From contig NZ_NMQW01000053.1 of the NCBI RefSeq assembly GCF_002234615.1, positions 1-64,000 of the forward strand: a stretch of 64,000 nucleotides of DNA. Reading direction: 5' to 3'. Below, in pieces: positions 26,997 through 36,026 of the stretch (position 1 is the stretch's first letter; the number at the start of each line of letters is the position of its first letter). The stretch is from Paenibacillus rigui (GTDB lineage Bacteria; Bacillota; Bacilli; Paenibacillales; NBRC-103111). Position numbers and translations under genes: made by a program. Below the pieces are notes generated by a model. That model was not told the origin of the DNA. It saw nothing but the letters and a program-made list of their open reading frames with translations, and did no database searches.

Positions 26997-27031
26997 TTTA
27001 TATAGGCTTCATTTGCAAAGGAGGAGGGCTG

Positions 27032-27128
27032 GTGAAAAATATGCATACTGGACTCATTCAATATTGATAGGAGTTAGGCGCCGGTATTTATGGGTGAAAC
27101 GATGAAACGATTGAGAAAGCGAAAGTGA
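27032..27128 (+). other. Two very short ORFs upstream of the Rieske gene
   Basis: GTG 27032 to 27067 encodes 11 residues and has a very strong ribosome site (AAAGGAGGAGG). ATG 27090 to 27128 encodes 12 residues, MGETMKRLRKRK, after AGGAG. They may be leader peptides or the scar of deleted upstream genes; the second resembles a basic membrane-protein tail. Expression is not shown. Confidence 0.3.
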
Positions 27129-27140
27129 GGGGGAAAATGA

Positions 27141-28124
27141 ATGAAGCATATGATGGAGATGGATCCTGTGCTCGCCAATGAGTGGTTTGTAGTCATGAAA
27201 AGCGAAGAGCTGCGCGAGGACCCCAAGCAAGTTGTGATCATGGGAGAAAGGGTGGTCGTTTTTCGCACCCGGAAGGGCATTTATGCTTTTAAGGATCTCT
27301 GCATTCATCGGGGTTGCGCTCTTTCCATAGGCAAAGTAGCCGACGATAATATCGTCTGTCCCTACCATGGATGGAAGTTTAACTCGCAAGGTCAATGTGT
27401 TGATATTCCGGCTCAAAAGAAAGGAACGCCCATCCCGCTAAAGGCCAAGGCTATTAAGTATTTGTGTGAAGAAAAGTATGGATTGGTCTGGGTTTGCATA
27501 GGGGATCCGCAATATCCGATTCCGAAGTTCGATGAGTTTTCTAAAGAGGGCTATATAAGTTATGTCAATGGCCCTTTCAAGATTAAATCGAGCGGGCCGA
27601 GAATCATCGAAAATTTTCTGGATTTTACCCACCTGATGTGGGTTCATCAAGGGATTTTAAGTGAGACTCATTACTCTGAAGTACCGGGTTATCAGGTTCG
27701 TGAGATCGAGGGGCAGCTGATAACAGATGAGGTCGTGATTTACGAATATGAGAGTCCTCCTTCGAGGGAGATTGTTCCCGTAACCTATGTAAAAATCGCC
27801 ATGCGGCCATTAATCGGTTTTTTAAGAAAAAGTACGCCTTCCGGTGAAAAAAATTGCATTATGCTGGCAGCTTTCCCGTTAGATCATGAAACGTCGATTG
27901 TCTATAAAATCCATGCTCAAAATTTTAACCTGCAAATGGATGTCTCCCAAATCAGTCCGGCGAACGATATTGTGATGCAGCAAGATATCGTGATCCTGGA
28001 AAACGTAAAGCCCGAGGAGCTGCCGCTCGATTTACAGGTTGAACTGAGCCTGAAATCGGATCAAATGTCTATCGCCTATCGCAAGTGGCTGTTAGCGCTT
28101 GGTGTTACCATGGGAACGGCTTGA
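27141..28124 (+). CDS. Rieske non-heme iron oxygenase, alpha-subunit type
   Basis: The N-terminal Rieske domain has the 2Fe-2S ligands CIHRGC and CPYHGW. The catalytic domain has the mononuclear iron site ENFLDFTHLMWVHQG, with the His-x4-His spacing. At 327 residues it resembles the single-component-type oxygenases (vanillate demethylase, PaO and toluene-sulfonate monooxygenase relatives) that need a separate reductase. No reductase gene is nearby. It is followed 65 bases later by an NMT1-like binding lipoprotein, which suggests uptake and oxidation of one small, perhaps heterocyclic, substrate; that link is inferred. Confidence 0.88.
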   Translation: MKHMMEMDPVLANEWFVVMKSEELREDPKQVVIMGERVVVFRTRKGIYAFKDLCIHRGCALSIGKVADDNIVCPYHGWKFNSQGQCVDIPAQKKGTPIPLKAKAIKYLCEEKYGLVWVCIGDPQYPIPKFDEFSKEGYISYVNGPFKIKSSGPRIIENFLDFTHLMWVHQGILSETHYSEVPGYQVREIEGQLITDEVVIYEYESPPSREIVPVTYVKIAMRPLIGFLRKSTPSGEKNCIMLAAFPLDHETSIVYKIHAQNFNLQMDVSQISPANDIVMQQDIVILENVKPEELPLDLQVELSLKSDQMSIAYRKWLLALGVTMGTA

Positions 28125-28189
28125 TGGGGTCGGAGTTGGCTCGAGAGGAGTTCGAGAAGTGCAAAAACATTTTAATTGGGGGGAAATGT

Positions 28190-29209
28190 ATGCGTAAATC
28201 AGTGGGTATCCTTTGTTTAATTTTCGTGCTTTTTATAGTCAATGGCTGTGGAGCTTCAAGTGATAAAAGGGTAACCGGTAGTCTTGATCACAAGGCACCG
28301 GCAGTGGCAAATGAAACCAAGAAGCCTGTTCAACTTACGCAGGTGACAAGCTTTTTCCCTGGTCCGGATTTTGCCGGCATTTACGCTGCCAAAAAGAAAA
28401 ACATTTATGAAAAAGCGGGTTTGGATGTAACGGTTCAACCCGGAGGTCCTGAAGTTTCAGCGGTGCAAGTGGTTGCGTCCGGTAAAGCGCAAATTGGCAT
28501 TGCACAAGCTTATGACGTGCTGTTGGCTAGAGATCAGGGCACTCCGCTTGTTGCGATTTTTACTACCTATCAGCATAGTCCGCGTGTATTAGTGTTTCAT
28601 AAAGGACAGCCGATCAAAGGCTTTGGCGACCTGAATGGGCGGGAGGCGTATATTGGACCGGGTCAAGTCTATTGGGATTACCTGACTAAGAAGTATGCCT
28701 TGGACAAAGTGAAAATGTTGAAATATACGGGTTCGTTGGCCAATTTCGCCTATTCCAAAGAAGCTGTTGTGCAAGGATTTTTGATGAACGAGCCTATCGA
28801 ATTGAAGCTCCAAAGCATGGAAACGGATTATTTGTTAGTTTCAGACTCGGGATTTGACCCGTATTCCAATGTTCTTTTTACAACAGAAAAATATTTAAAG
28901 GATAATCCGGAAACCGTACAAAACTATTTGAAAGCTACCATCGAGGGTTGGAACTACTACTATGCAAATACGGAAGAAATCAATGCATACTTGAAAGAGC
29001 TGAATCCGGGAGCGTCATTAGAACGCATGAAGTTAGCCGTAGAGCCTATGAAGGACTTGATCTATGGCGGCGATGCCGCTGGTAAAGGGATGGGATACAT
29101 GAGTAAGCAGCGATGGGAGGAGCTAAGGGATCAATTGCTTGATCTGGGGATTATTAAGAAGAAAGAAAACATCGAGGATGCATTTACAGTCAAGCATCTT
29201 CCTAAGTAA
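28190..29209 (+). CDS. NMT1/ThiY-like ABC substrate-binding lipoprotein
   Basis: A lipoprotein signal with lipobox VNGC at residues about 18-21 precedes an NMT1/THI5-like binding domain. It contains SFFPGPDFAGIYAAKKKNIY, QPGGPEVSAVQVVASGKAQI and GTPLVAIFTTYQHSPRVLVF. Relatives bind pyrimidine or thiamine precursors, riboflavin or sulfonates. ATG 28190 follows GGGGGG; the longer frame overlaps the Rieske gene without a ribosome site. No ABC permease or ATPase gene is adjacent, so it must share a transporter or be an orphan left by deletion. Confidence 0.85.
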   Translation: MRKSVGILCLIFVLFIVNGCGASSDKRVTGSLDHKAPAVANETKKPVQLTQVTSFFPGPDFAGIYAAKKKNIYEKAGLDVTVQPGGPEVSAVQVVASGKAQIGIAQAYDVLLARDQGTPLVAIFTTYQHSPRVLVFHKGQPIKGFGDLNGREAYIGPGQVYWDYLTKKYALDKVKMLKYTGSLANFAYSKEAVVQGFLMNEPIELKLQSMETDYLLVSDSGFDPYSNVLFTTEKYLKDNPETVQNYLKATIEGWNYYYANTEEINAYLKELNPGASLERMKLAVEPMKDLIYGGDAAGKGMGYMSKQRWEELRDQLLDLGIIKKKENIEDAFTVKHLPK

Positions 29210-29238
29210 ATGACATACACATGATGATTGATGAAAGA

Positions 29239-29267
29239 GCGTTAACCTTCGGGTTAGCGCCCTTTTT
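29239..29267 (+). terminator. Terminator after the binding-lipoprotein gene
   Basis: GCGTTAACC and GGTTAGCGC form a 9-bp stem closed by a TTCG tetraloop, followed by CCTTTTTC. Confidence 0.85.
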
Positions 29268-29332
29268 CTGTAGGGGTATGGTGAACTATATTATAGCCCG
29301 GAAGCAGCCTCAGTCTTCAAACCACGCTGCCC

Positions 29333-30076
29333 TTACAAATTCATTATGCTGCGAAACGCTTTCATTTTCCCCCTGCTTATGGGGATCTCCGTCTGGTTGC
29401 TGTCGTTCATTTTGACCAAATAGGTGTGGTTGAACCAGGGGATGATTTCCTTGATCTGTTTCACATTCACCATATAATTTCGGTGGCTTCTGAAAAAGGC
29501 GTGGGAGCCCTTCAAAATATGTTCCAATTCATTCATGGATAGATCGCTTTTGTCGATGCTGTCGCTGGTAGCGATAAATAAATCTTTGTCTCGCACAAAG
29601 GCAAACAAAATGTCCTGTATATGGACTGGAATTAGCTTGGTCTGTCTCCGGATACAGATGTGCTCTCCCTGGAACGGTACCGCCGCGGCATAGTTTAGAT
29701 GATCTGGCTTGTGAAGCAGTGTCATAACTTTCTGAATCGCCTCGTCAAGCTTTGATTCCTCAATCGGCTTTGTCAAATAGCCAACGGCCGGTGTGGCAAA
29801 TGCCTCCAGCGCATGCTCGTGAAAAGCGGTGGAAAAGATAATGAGTGGAGGCTTGGACACCTGGTTCAACTGACGGGCAAACTCCAGACCGCTCATGCCG
29901 GGCATGTGAATATCAAGAAACAATAAATCAGGCTCGGATTGAATGACATCGGTCAGGGCTTTTATTGCATTGAAATGAATGGCAGTGACTTCGATCTCAA
30001 CATATTTCTTTAGCAAGAATTCCAATTCGGAACAAATAGCCGGCTCATCGTCGACAATCATCGTTTTCAACAACAC
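29333..30076 (-). CDS. LytTR-family response regulator
   Basis: The receiver domain has acidic residues in MIVDDEP, the phospho-acceptor Asp in LLFLDIHMPGMSG and Lys in YLTKPIEE. The C-terminal LytTR DNA-binding domain has the pattern FFRSHRNYMVNVKQIKEI. It lies 18 bases downstream of the LytS-type kinase gene on the same strand and forms a pair with it. Together they diverge from the MHS transporter gene, the usual layout when such a system senses and induces uptake of an organic acid such as pyruvate. Confidence 0.9.
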   Translation of the reverse strand: MLLKTMIVDDEPAICSELEFLLKKYVEIEVTAIHFNAIKALTDVIQSEPDLLFLDIHMPGMSGLEFARQLNQVSKPPLIIFSTAFHEHALEAFATPAVGYLTKPIEESKLDEAIQKVMTLLHKPDHLNYAAAVPFQGEHICIRRQTKLIPVHIQDILFAFVRDKDLFIATSDSIDKSDLSMNELEHILKGSHAFFRSHRNYMVNVKQIKEIIPWFNHTYLVKMNDSNQTEIPISRGKMKAFRSIMNL

Positions 30077-30094
30077 GGCGATTTCACATCCTGA

Positions 30095-31765
30095 TCAAAT
30101 ATTGGATAAAGGAGCTAACAAGGATACGGTCGTTCCCAAGCCAGGCTTGCTTGCGATCGTGAGGCCGTATTGCTTGCCATAAATCGATTGCAGCCTTTGA
30201 TGGACGTTGGAGATACCGATTCCTTCCGAGTGGCGGCTCAAGATGTCGGTCAGCCGATCTTCACTCATGCCAACCCCGTTGTCTTCAATGCTAATGCTCA
30301 CTTCGTTGCCAAACGGTTCGATTCGAATCGTAAGCCGGCAATCGTGAAGGCTAGGAAATAAACCATGGTGAATAGCGTTTTCAACAAGGGGCTGCAGGAT
30401 TAAAATGGGTACCTGTCGTCCCAGCAAAGATGGATCAATCTCCATATCCACCTCGAGTCGGTTGGCAAATCTGATTTTTTCGATCTCCAAATAAGAGCGA
30501 ATGCCATCCAGTTCTTCCTGTAAGCTATGGAAGTTCCCTTTATGCTGTAGATTGCGCCGGAAAATGTCGCTTAGATTGCCAATCAGATTGCGGGCCAGCC
30601 CCGGGTCTGTCCGGCAATAGGACTTGATGGTTCCCAGCGTGTTGAACAGAAAATGGGGATTGATTTGCGCCTGCAGCGCATTCAGTTCCGCTTGCTGCCG
30701 CATTTTGGTCTGGCGCTCGATCTCCGCCAGCTCCATTTGGACCGATAACAGATCGGCCAGACCGTCCAGCAATTTCAGGTTCGTCCGGGACGCTTTGGCG
30801 GAGCATCTTTTTAAGTAAAACTGCAACGTGCCAATCGGTTCGTTGTTGTGGTATAAAGGCGCTCCGACGACCGATTTTAGACGAAGCGAGTCGGGAATGA
30901 CAACAGGCTTGTCTCGTTTAATGATCTGCTTCTCAGCAAGAACGGCTTCCGCTACCTCGGCGCAAAGCTTTTCTTTGTCCTTGTACAGTTCCAGGCCGTG
31001 GCCTTTGGCGCTCAGCAATTTGCTATATTCGGTAATGGCAACAGCATCCACCTTGGCTATTTCATGAATGATTTCGGCCGTTCTGGCCGCCGATTGTTCA
31101 TTCAGCCCTGCCCGCAGATGGGGCAATGTCCGGCTTGCAATCGTTAGCGCGAGATTGGCACCTGAAGCTCCGGATTCGTCTTGCACGAATTTCAAATTCC
31201 AAAACACAAGAGTGAACATCAACAGACCTGCGATGGTAACGATCGTGGTTGGAATCACGATTTTCATTTCCAGCTCGATTGCCGCGGATAAAGGTCTGGC
31301 CAGCAGCAGAACCATTCCTTTTTGGATCAGCTCGGCTGTTATGCCAACGAGTACAATATGTTGCCACTTTAAACGGGATAGATTTCTCTTTGTGCTGACG
31401 AAGCCGCCCAAAAGACCTGCTGTCACTGTCGAGATGGCGCAGGCCAAGGCGGTAAATCCGCCCATGGAATAGCGGTGGATGCCCCCAATGAGGCCGGTCA
31501 ATAAACCGACGACAGGTCCTCCGATCAGCCCTCCCATGACGGCTCCCACAATTCGCGTATTGGCGATGGCATCGTGAATCCGAATTCCTTGCTCGGTTCC
31601 CAGCACGGAAAGGAAGCCGAACAGCGCAGAGAGGATGATTATGCGCCTCCAGCCGTTTTTCCCATACACCATATTTCGAAAGTAGTCCAGCTGACCCAGG
31701 ATGAGGGAGATGGCCGCAATTTCGGATATATTTTCAAAAAGTCTGAAAAGCATGGTAAACGACAT
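30095..31765 (-). CDS. LytS/YehU-type sensor histidine kinase
   Basis: The N-terminal 5TM-LYT sensor module (about residues 1-195) contains ANTRIVGAVMGGLIGGPVVG and LLTGLIGGIHRYSMGG. A GAF-like domain spans about 215-350. The kinase core reads [20 protein letters not shown] with the phospho-acceptor His, and the ATP-binding site has LVENAIHHG and EDNGVGMS. The class is known to sense extracellular carboxylates with a membrane partner. Its probable targets are the divergent transporter promoter and possibly itself. Confidence 0.92.
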   Translation of the reverse strand: MSFTMLFRLFENISEIAAISLILGQLDYFRNMVYGKNGWRRIIILSALFGFLSVLGTEQGIRIHDAIANTRIVGAVMGGLIGGPVVGLLTGLIGGIHRYSMGGFTALACAISTVTAGLLGGFVSTKRNLSRLKWQHIVLVGITAELIQKGMVLLLARPLSAAIELEMKIVIPTTIVTIAGLLMFTLVFWNLKFVQDESGASGANLALTIASRTLPHLRAGLNEQSAARTAEIIHEIAKVDAVAITEYSKLLSAKGHGLELYKDKEKLCAEVAEAVLAEKQIIKRDKPVVIPDSLRLKSVVGAPLYHNNEPIGTLQFYLKRCSAKASRTNLKLLDGLADLLSVQMELAEIERQTKMRQQAELNALQAQINPHFLFNTLGTIKSYCRTDPGLARNLIGNLSDIFRRNLQHKGNFHSLQEELDGIRSYLEIEKIRFANRLEVDMEIDPSLLGRQVPILILQPLVENAIHHGLFPSLHDCRLTIRIEPFGNEVSISIEDNGVGMSEDRLTDILSRHSEGIGISNVHQRLQSIYGKQYGLTIASKPGLGTTVSLLAPLSNI

Positions 31766-31879
31766 GAAACTCCACCCCTTATGTAAAGGGTATTTCGATT
31801 CGGCACATTAGTCAATGTAACTTGGATGGGAATAAGGCAATTCAGATGCCATTTATGCACGTTCAGGACAAACTGTTGG

Positions 31880-32031
31880 AGACAACGCGGCAAAACGTTC
31901 TACAATAAATGTTGTCTAAAGGAATTGAATCCAATCGCAGAAGGGAATGGAAACGCTTTCTAATTTAATAATTGTTCTTCTCATTGGGAATAAGAAACAA
32001 AAGGACAGGATTTCATTTGCAAGCGATTTCG
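31880..32031 (+). promoter_or_regulatory. Two cre (CcpA) sites and an inverted repeat upstream of the MHS transporter
   Basis: ATGGAAACGCTTTCT (31947-31961) and TTGCAAGCGATTTCG (32017-32031) each match the cre consensus WTGNAARCGNWWWCA at 14 of 15 positions. AGACAAC (31880-31886) and GTTGTCT (31911-31917) form an inverted repeat around AACGTTCTA, a LytTR-like half site. The layout suggests induction by the LytTR regulator and carbon catabolite repression. Confidence 0.65.
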
Positions 32032-32082
32032 ATATCTTTATTGCGCTAAGATCGGGATACTATCAAGGAGGGTACATTTATC

Positions 32083-33396
32083 ATGCAAGCAACGGATCGT
32101 GAAAGAAAGCGTCGCATTACAAGCAACATTATAAAAGGTTCCAGCGGGAACCTGATTGAATGGTACGATTGGTACGTGTATGCGGCGTTTGCTGTGTATT
32201 TTTCGTCCCAGTTTTTCCCGAAAGGGGATGCGACGAGCCAGCTGCTCAATACCGCAGGCGTATTTGCCATCGGTTTTTTGATGCGGCCATTCGGCAGCCT
32301 GATTCTAGGCCGCTATGCCGACCGTTACGGGCGACGGGCCGCACTGACGCTCTCTGTCAGCATTATGGCCGGCGGTTCCCTGATCATTGCCGTCACGCCA
32401 AACTATCACACCATCGGTGTGGTTGCCCCGATCATTCTTGTTGTGGCTCGGCTGCTCCAGGGGCTGTCCCTCGGCGGAGAATACGGGACATCGGCTACTT
32501 ACTTGTCCGAGATGGCTGCCAGCGGGCGCCGCGGATACTACTCCAGCTTCCAGTACGTCACATTGATCAGCGGTCAGTTGGTGGCGCTTGGCGTGCAAAT
32601 TATTTTACAGCAAATCCTCGATGAAAAAGCTATGATGTTATGGGGCTGGCGCATTCCTTTCGTGATCGGTGCCTGCGGCGCCTTTATCGTCCTGTGGCTG
32701 CGCCGCAGCATGGATGAATCGGAACAGTATACCAAGATGGATAAGACAAGCCGGTCTAAGGCTGGTACGCTTCGCGAGTTGATGAAGCATCGGAAAGCGG
32801 TGCTGACCGTTGTCGGTCTGACTCTTGGCGGAACGCTTGCCTTCAATACCTACACCACTTACTTGCAGAAATTTATGGTGAACTCCGTAGGTATGGGGAA
32901 AGAGACCGTCAGTTGGATCAACTTTATCGCCCTGCTCGTGTTCGTGGTCTTGCAGCCTCTTGCCGGCATGCTGTCCGACCGGATCGGACGGCGTCCGCTG
33001 TTGATTTTCTTTGGTATTTTCGGAACGTTGTACACCGTCCCTATGTTCCTATTTATGCAGAATACCCACAGCCCCTATGTAGCGTTCCTGCTGATGATGG
33101 GTGGTCTGTTTATTGTGACGGCTTATACTTCTATTAACGCGATCGTAAAGGCTGAACTGTTCCCGACAGAAATTCGCGCTTTGGGCGTCGGTTTCCCCTA
33201 CGGATTGACGGTGGCTATTTTCGGGGGAACTGCTGAATACATTGCGCTTTATTGTAAAAGCATCGGCGCGGAGTCGCTCTTCTTTTACTACGTCGCCGGC
33301 TGTATTGCCATCAGTCTGATTGTCTACTGGTTCATGGGGGATACGTCGAGGACATCTAAAATTGAAGCAGAACAGATGGCTGCAGAAGGCAAATAA
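32083..33396 (+). CDS. MHS-family (metabolite:H+ symporter) MFS transporter
   Basis: This 12-TM transporter has the MHS-specific start GNLIEWYDWYVYAAFAVYF, the loop 2-3 motif GRYADRYGRRAAL and RLLQGLSLGGEYGTSATYLS. Relatives move alpha-ketoglutarate, shikimate, citrate or other organic acids with protons. The ATG follows AAGGAGGG. It is divergent from the LytS/LytTR operon and has two cre sites upstream, which fits a secondary carbon source. Confidence 0.9.
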   Translation: MQATDRERKRRITSNIIKGSSGNLIEWYDWYVYAAFAVYFSSQFFPKGDATSQLLNTAGVFAIGFLMRPFGSLILGRYADRYGRRAALTLSVSIMAGGSLIIAVTPNYHTIGVVAPIILVVARLLQGLSLGGEYGTSATYLSEMAASGRRGYYSSFQYVTLISGQLVALGVQIILQQILDEKAMMLWGWRIPFVIGACGAFIVLWLRRSMDESEQYTKMDKTSRSKAGTLRELMKHRKAVLTVVGLTLGGTLAFNTYTTYLQKFMVNSVGMGKETVSWINFIALLVFVVLQPLAGMLSDRIGRRPLLIFFGIFGTLYTVPMFLFMQNTHSPYVAFLLMMGGLFIVTAYTSINAIVKAELFPTEIRALGVGFPYGLTVAIFGGTAEYIALYCKSIGAESLFFYYVAGCIAISLIVYWFMGDTSRTSKIEAEQMAAEGK

Positions 33397-33446
33397 TTAT
33401 ATTATCCGGAACAAATAGTTTCCCACTTATACAACCCTTACTAAGG

Positions 33447-33540
33447 GGAGCTGCCGTAACCAGGGCAAGCTCCTCTTCATTTTTTGCCGCTAGACCCGTT
33501 GAAGCGGAGCCGTTTCACACCCTTGAATAAAATTTTGAAC
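33447..33540. repeat. Hairpin terminator and dispersed repeat, copy C
   Basis: GGAGCTGCC and GGCAAGCTCC form a stem directly after the transporter gene and likely terminate it. The following TTTTTTGCCGCTAGACCCGT and GGAGCCGT are a diverged form of the repeat at 5021 and 7219. Confidence 0.5.
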
Positions 33541-33603
33541 GTCACCTCCCTGGGCATACGCGCATATTTTGTGATGTATATACCTTTAGGAGGAACGCCT
33601 ATC

Positions 33604-34470
33604 ATGCAGAAGAAAGCAAGGATTGCCGAGTCCCAGAGTAATGGAATTTTTACAATACGCGGAATCAACAGCGTAGAAAAATACTTAAAGGCCGTGGATC
33701 AAATATCTGAAAGGGTGTGCCCTCCCAATGAGCCGAAATCGTGTGAGCTTTGGTTTCGAGGGGTGAAGAGCACGACGTTTCATTTGCAGCCGAGCATTGC
33801 CAGAGGGCTAGGGGCGCAGGCGGAAGTTGTGTATTTATCCAAATTCCGGTCCCTTGCTTACCCTTACTTGGATCGGGTCCCTTATTTCCCCTACGCCGAG
33901 GATGAAAACTCATACTGGGGCTGGCTCTTCCTCATGCAGCACTATGGCGTGCCCACCCGCCTACTGGATTGGTCACGGGAAGCGCTGGTTGCGCTGCTGT
34001 TTGCACTGGGCGTACCGGTTAGCCCGGAAGAACGAGACAATGATAAGGTCGTCTGGCTACTGGACCCAGTCACGCTGAACAAATCCTTCAGCTTCTATAA
34101 CTTCCTCAAGCCCGGCTATATTCCCAACGTGACGGAACCCGCCTTCACCGCGCGCTTCGGCCCGAACGCCAAGAACGATAACGTGAAGGCTGCCGCTGCT
34201 ATCGGCCCGCTTAACAATCCGCGGATCATCAAGCAGGCCGGAACCTTTACCGTATTTCCCAAGACTCCGAAAATTGTCGGGCTGGATCAGCTGCCGGACA
34301 GCGCCAACTATTTATATAAAATCGTTATCGATAAAAACTTCCGTGAGGATATGAGTAACCAGCTGTTCCATTACGGTCTGACGGAAAACGATTTGTTCCC
34401 GGGAATCGAGAGCGTAGCGGTGGATATCAAGAATGAGATTGATGCCGAAGGACTGAGTGATCCCAAATAG
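33604..34470 (+). CDS. FRG-domain protein
   Basis: The signature appears as SCELWFRGVKST near residue 50 and FLMQHYGVPTRLLDWSREAL near 110, the two conserved blocks of the FRG domain (named for its Phe-Arg-Gly). ATG 33604 is the start, with AGGAGG 10 bases upstream; the extension to 33484 runs through the repeat. FRG proteins are often found in defence or toxin-like contexts, but their biochemistry is not settled. It stands alone apart from the nucleotidyltransferase gene 300 bases downstream. Positions 34471-34767 between them hold no gene that I can support. Confidence 0.85.
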   Translation: MQKKARIAESQSNGIFTIRGINSVEKYLKAVDQISERVCPPNEPKSCELWFRGVKSTTFHLQPSIARGLGAQAEVVYLSKFRSLAYPYLDRVPYFPYAEDENSYWGWLFLMQHYGVPTRLLDWSREALVALLFALGVPVSPEERDNDKVVWLLDPVTLNKSFSFYNFLKPGYIPNVTEPAFTARFGPNAKNDNVKAAAAIGPLNNPRIIKQAGTFTVFPKTPKIVGLDQLPDSANYLYKIVIDKNFREDMSNQLFHYGLTENDLFPGIESVAVDIKNEIDAEGLSDPK

Positions 34471-34767
34471 CGAGTTTCCAACTTGGCCGAAAAACAAACA
34501 AAGCCACTCCCTATAGTGACCCGGCACCCTCTATGTAGACACGGCAAGCGATTTAAGGAGACCTGTTATTGGCGACTTGGTTCGTTTTTTTGCAATTTAC
34601 ATGCAGAATAGCATGCTTGCTGACATGAGAAGAAGATTCAGGAATACCAGCGTCCCGTCGAAATTCAAATGTATTTACACGACGCATCGCACATTGACAG
34701 GACGCTGCAGCCTTTGGTAAACTGGCGTAATACCCATTTTATGGGTCAAATGTAAGAGGTGCTCAAT

Positions 34768-35562
34768 ATGATGCTTCCTATTCACGAACAGTTTATCGAA
34801 AAAGTAAAAGAGAAGTTCATCCGGGATGACCGGTTAATCGGGCTGCTTGCCGGCGGCTCGATTATGACAGGCGAAATGGACGAGTATAGCGATCTGGATC
34901 TGATCGTCGTGTATCGGACCGCTTATCGGGAAGAGATCATGAACGAGCGGCTGAACATAGCGGAGCAGCCGGGAGGTCTGCTCTCTGCTTTTACGGGGGA
35001 GCATGTCGGTGAGCCACGGCTGATCATCTGCTTGTACGGTCCACCACCGCTTCATATTGATTACAAGTTCGTTTCACTGGAGGAACTGGAGCACCGCATA
35101 GAGAATCCCCTCGTGCTCTGGGAACGGGGGACGGAAATCAGTGAGATACTTCATCGAACGCAGCCGCATCATCCTGATCTCGATCCTCAATGGATCGAGG
35201 ACCGGTTTTGGGTATGGGTACATTATGGGGCAACGAAGCTGGGGAGAGGCGAATGGTTCGAATTGATCGATCTGTTGGCCTTTATCCGCAGCACGGTGCT
35301 CGGGCCGCTCATTTTGGCCGAAAATGGGCAACTTCCTAGAGGCGTAAGGAGATTGGAGCAGTATGTCCCGGCTGCGGTCGCAGAACTAGAGGAAACCGTC
35401 CCCGCACACAATTCCGGGAGCTGCTACCGCTCGCTTCATGCGTCCATTTGCATATATCGCCGCCTTCGCCGAAATGTGGCCAACCTAGTGCATAGAGAAG
35501 AGGCTGAGAAGGCATCGATAGCCTTCCTGGATCAGGTGTATGCCTCGATAGCCCGGGCCTAA
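34768..35562 (+). CDS. Nucleotidyltransferase-fold protein
   Basis: LLAGGSIMTGEMDEYSDLDL is the GS-x-DxD signature of the polymerase-beta-like nucleotidyltransferase fold, giving two catalytic Asp residues near position 40. The rest is a helical domain of about 150 residues, as in aminoglycoside adenylyltransferase-like proteins. I cannot assign a substrate; resistance is only one option. ATG 34768 follows AAGAGGTG by about 7 bases; the upstream GTG at 34759 is an alternative. Confidence 0.75.
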   Translation: MMLPIHEQFIEKVKEKFIRDDRLIGLLAGGSIMTGEMDEYSDLDLIVVYRTAYREEIMNERLNIAEQPGGLLSAFTGEHVGEPRLIICLYGPPPLHIDYKFVSLEELEHRIENPLVLWERGTEISEILHRTQPHHPDLDPQWIEDRFWVWVHYGATKLGRGEWFELIDLLAFIRSTVLGPLILAENGQLPRGVRRLEQYVPAAVAELEETVPAHNSGSCYRSLHASICIYRRLRRNVANLVHREEAEKASIAFLDQVYASIARA

Positions 35563-36026
35563 CTATAAGGCTGCAATCATTAAATGGGAGTGGCGGAAGA
35601 TACCATGGCCCGCCAGTCAAGCTGCCGGGCATTATTTATGATTCGCGCGGCTACCGAAACGGGGCCGAAATAATCCGCACTTTGGCTGCCTGAACAAATT
35701 CACAAGTGTGGTTCGGACATGATATGAATCAATTCAAACAATTCCGCAAATCAACCCAAGGATACTATGAATAAGAAGAGGCTTTTCGCAAGCATGATGG
35801 AGCTGCGAGAAGCCTTCTTTTTTTCGTTATTGCCGAACTGACGCCAAGGTTACGGGTAATCAGCTTGGGCTCTGGCTGAAAATTCAGGTGATGAGGGGGC
35901 TTGGCAAACCGAGTCGGCCATGTAGGATTTTGTGAATTTTTGTCGAAATAATATTGGTTCAATCAATGATCGGTATACGGGAGGGGTGCAAGATCTAAAA
36001 CCCCTGATCGCAATGTACGCGCGGAG
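35563..36026. other. Gap with terminator and decayed sequence
   Basis: Apart from the hairpin at 35774-35826, where GAGGCTTTTCGCA pairs with TGCGAGAAGCCT before TTTTTTT, this stretch holds no intact gene. Its right end merges into the SLH remnant. Confidence 0.5.
35774..35826 (+). terminator. Rho-independent terminator
   Basis: A stem of about 12 bp (AGGCTTTTCGCA with TGCGAGAAGCCT, one wobble or mismatch) is followed by a long T-run. Confidence 0.75.
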
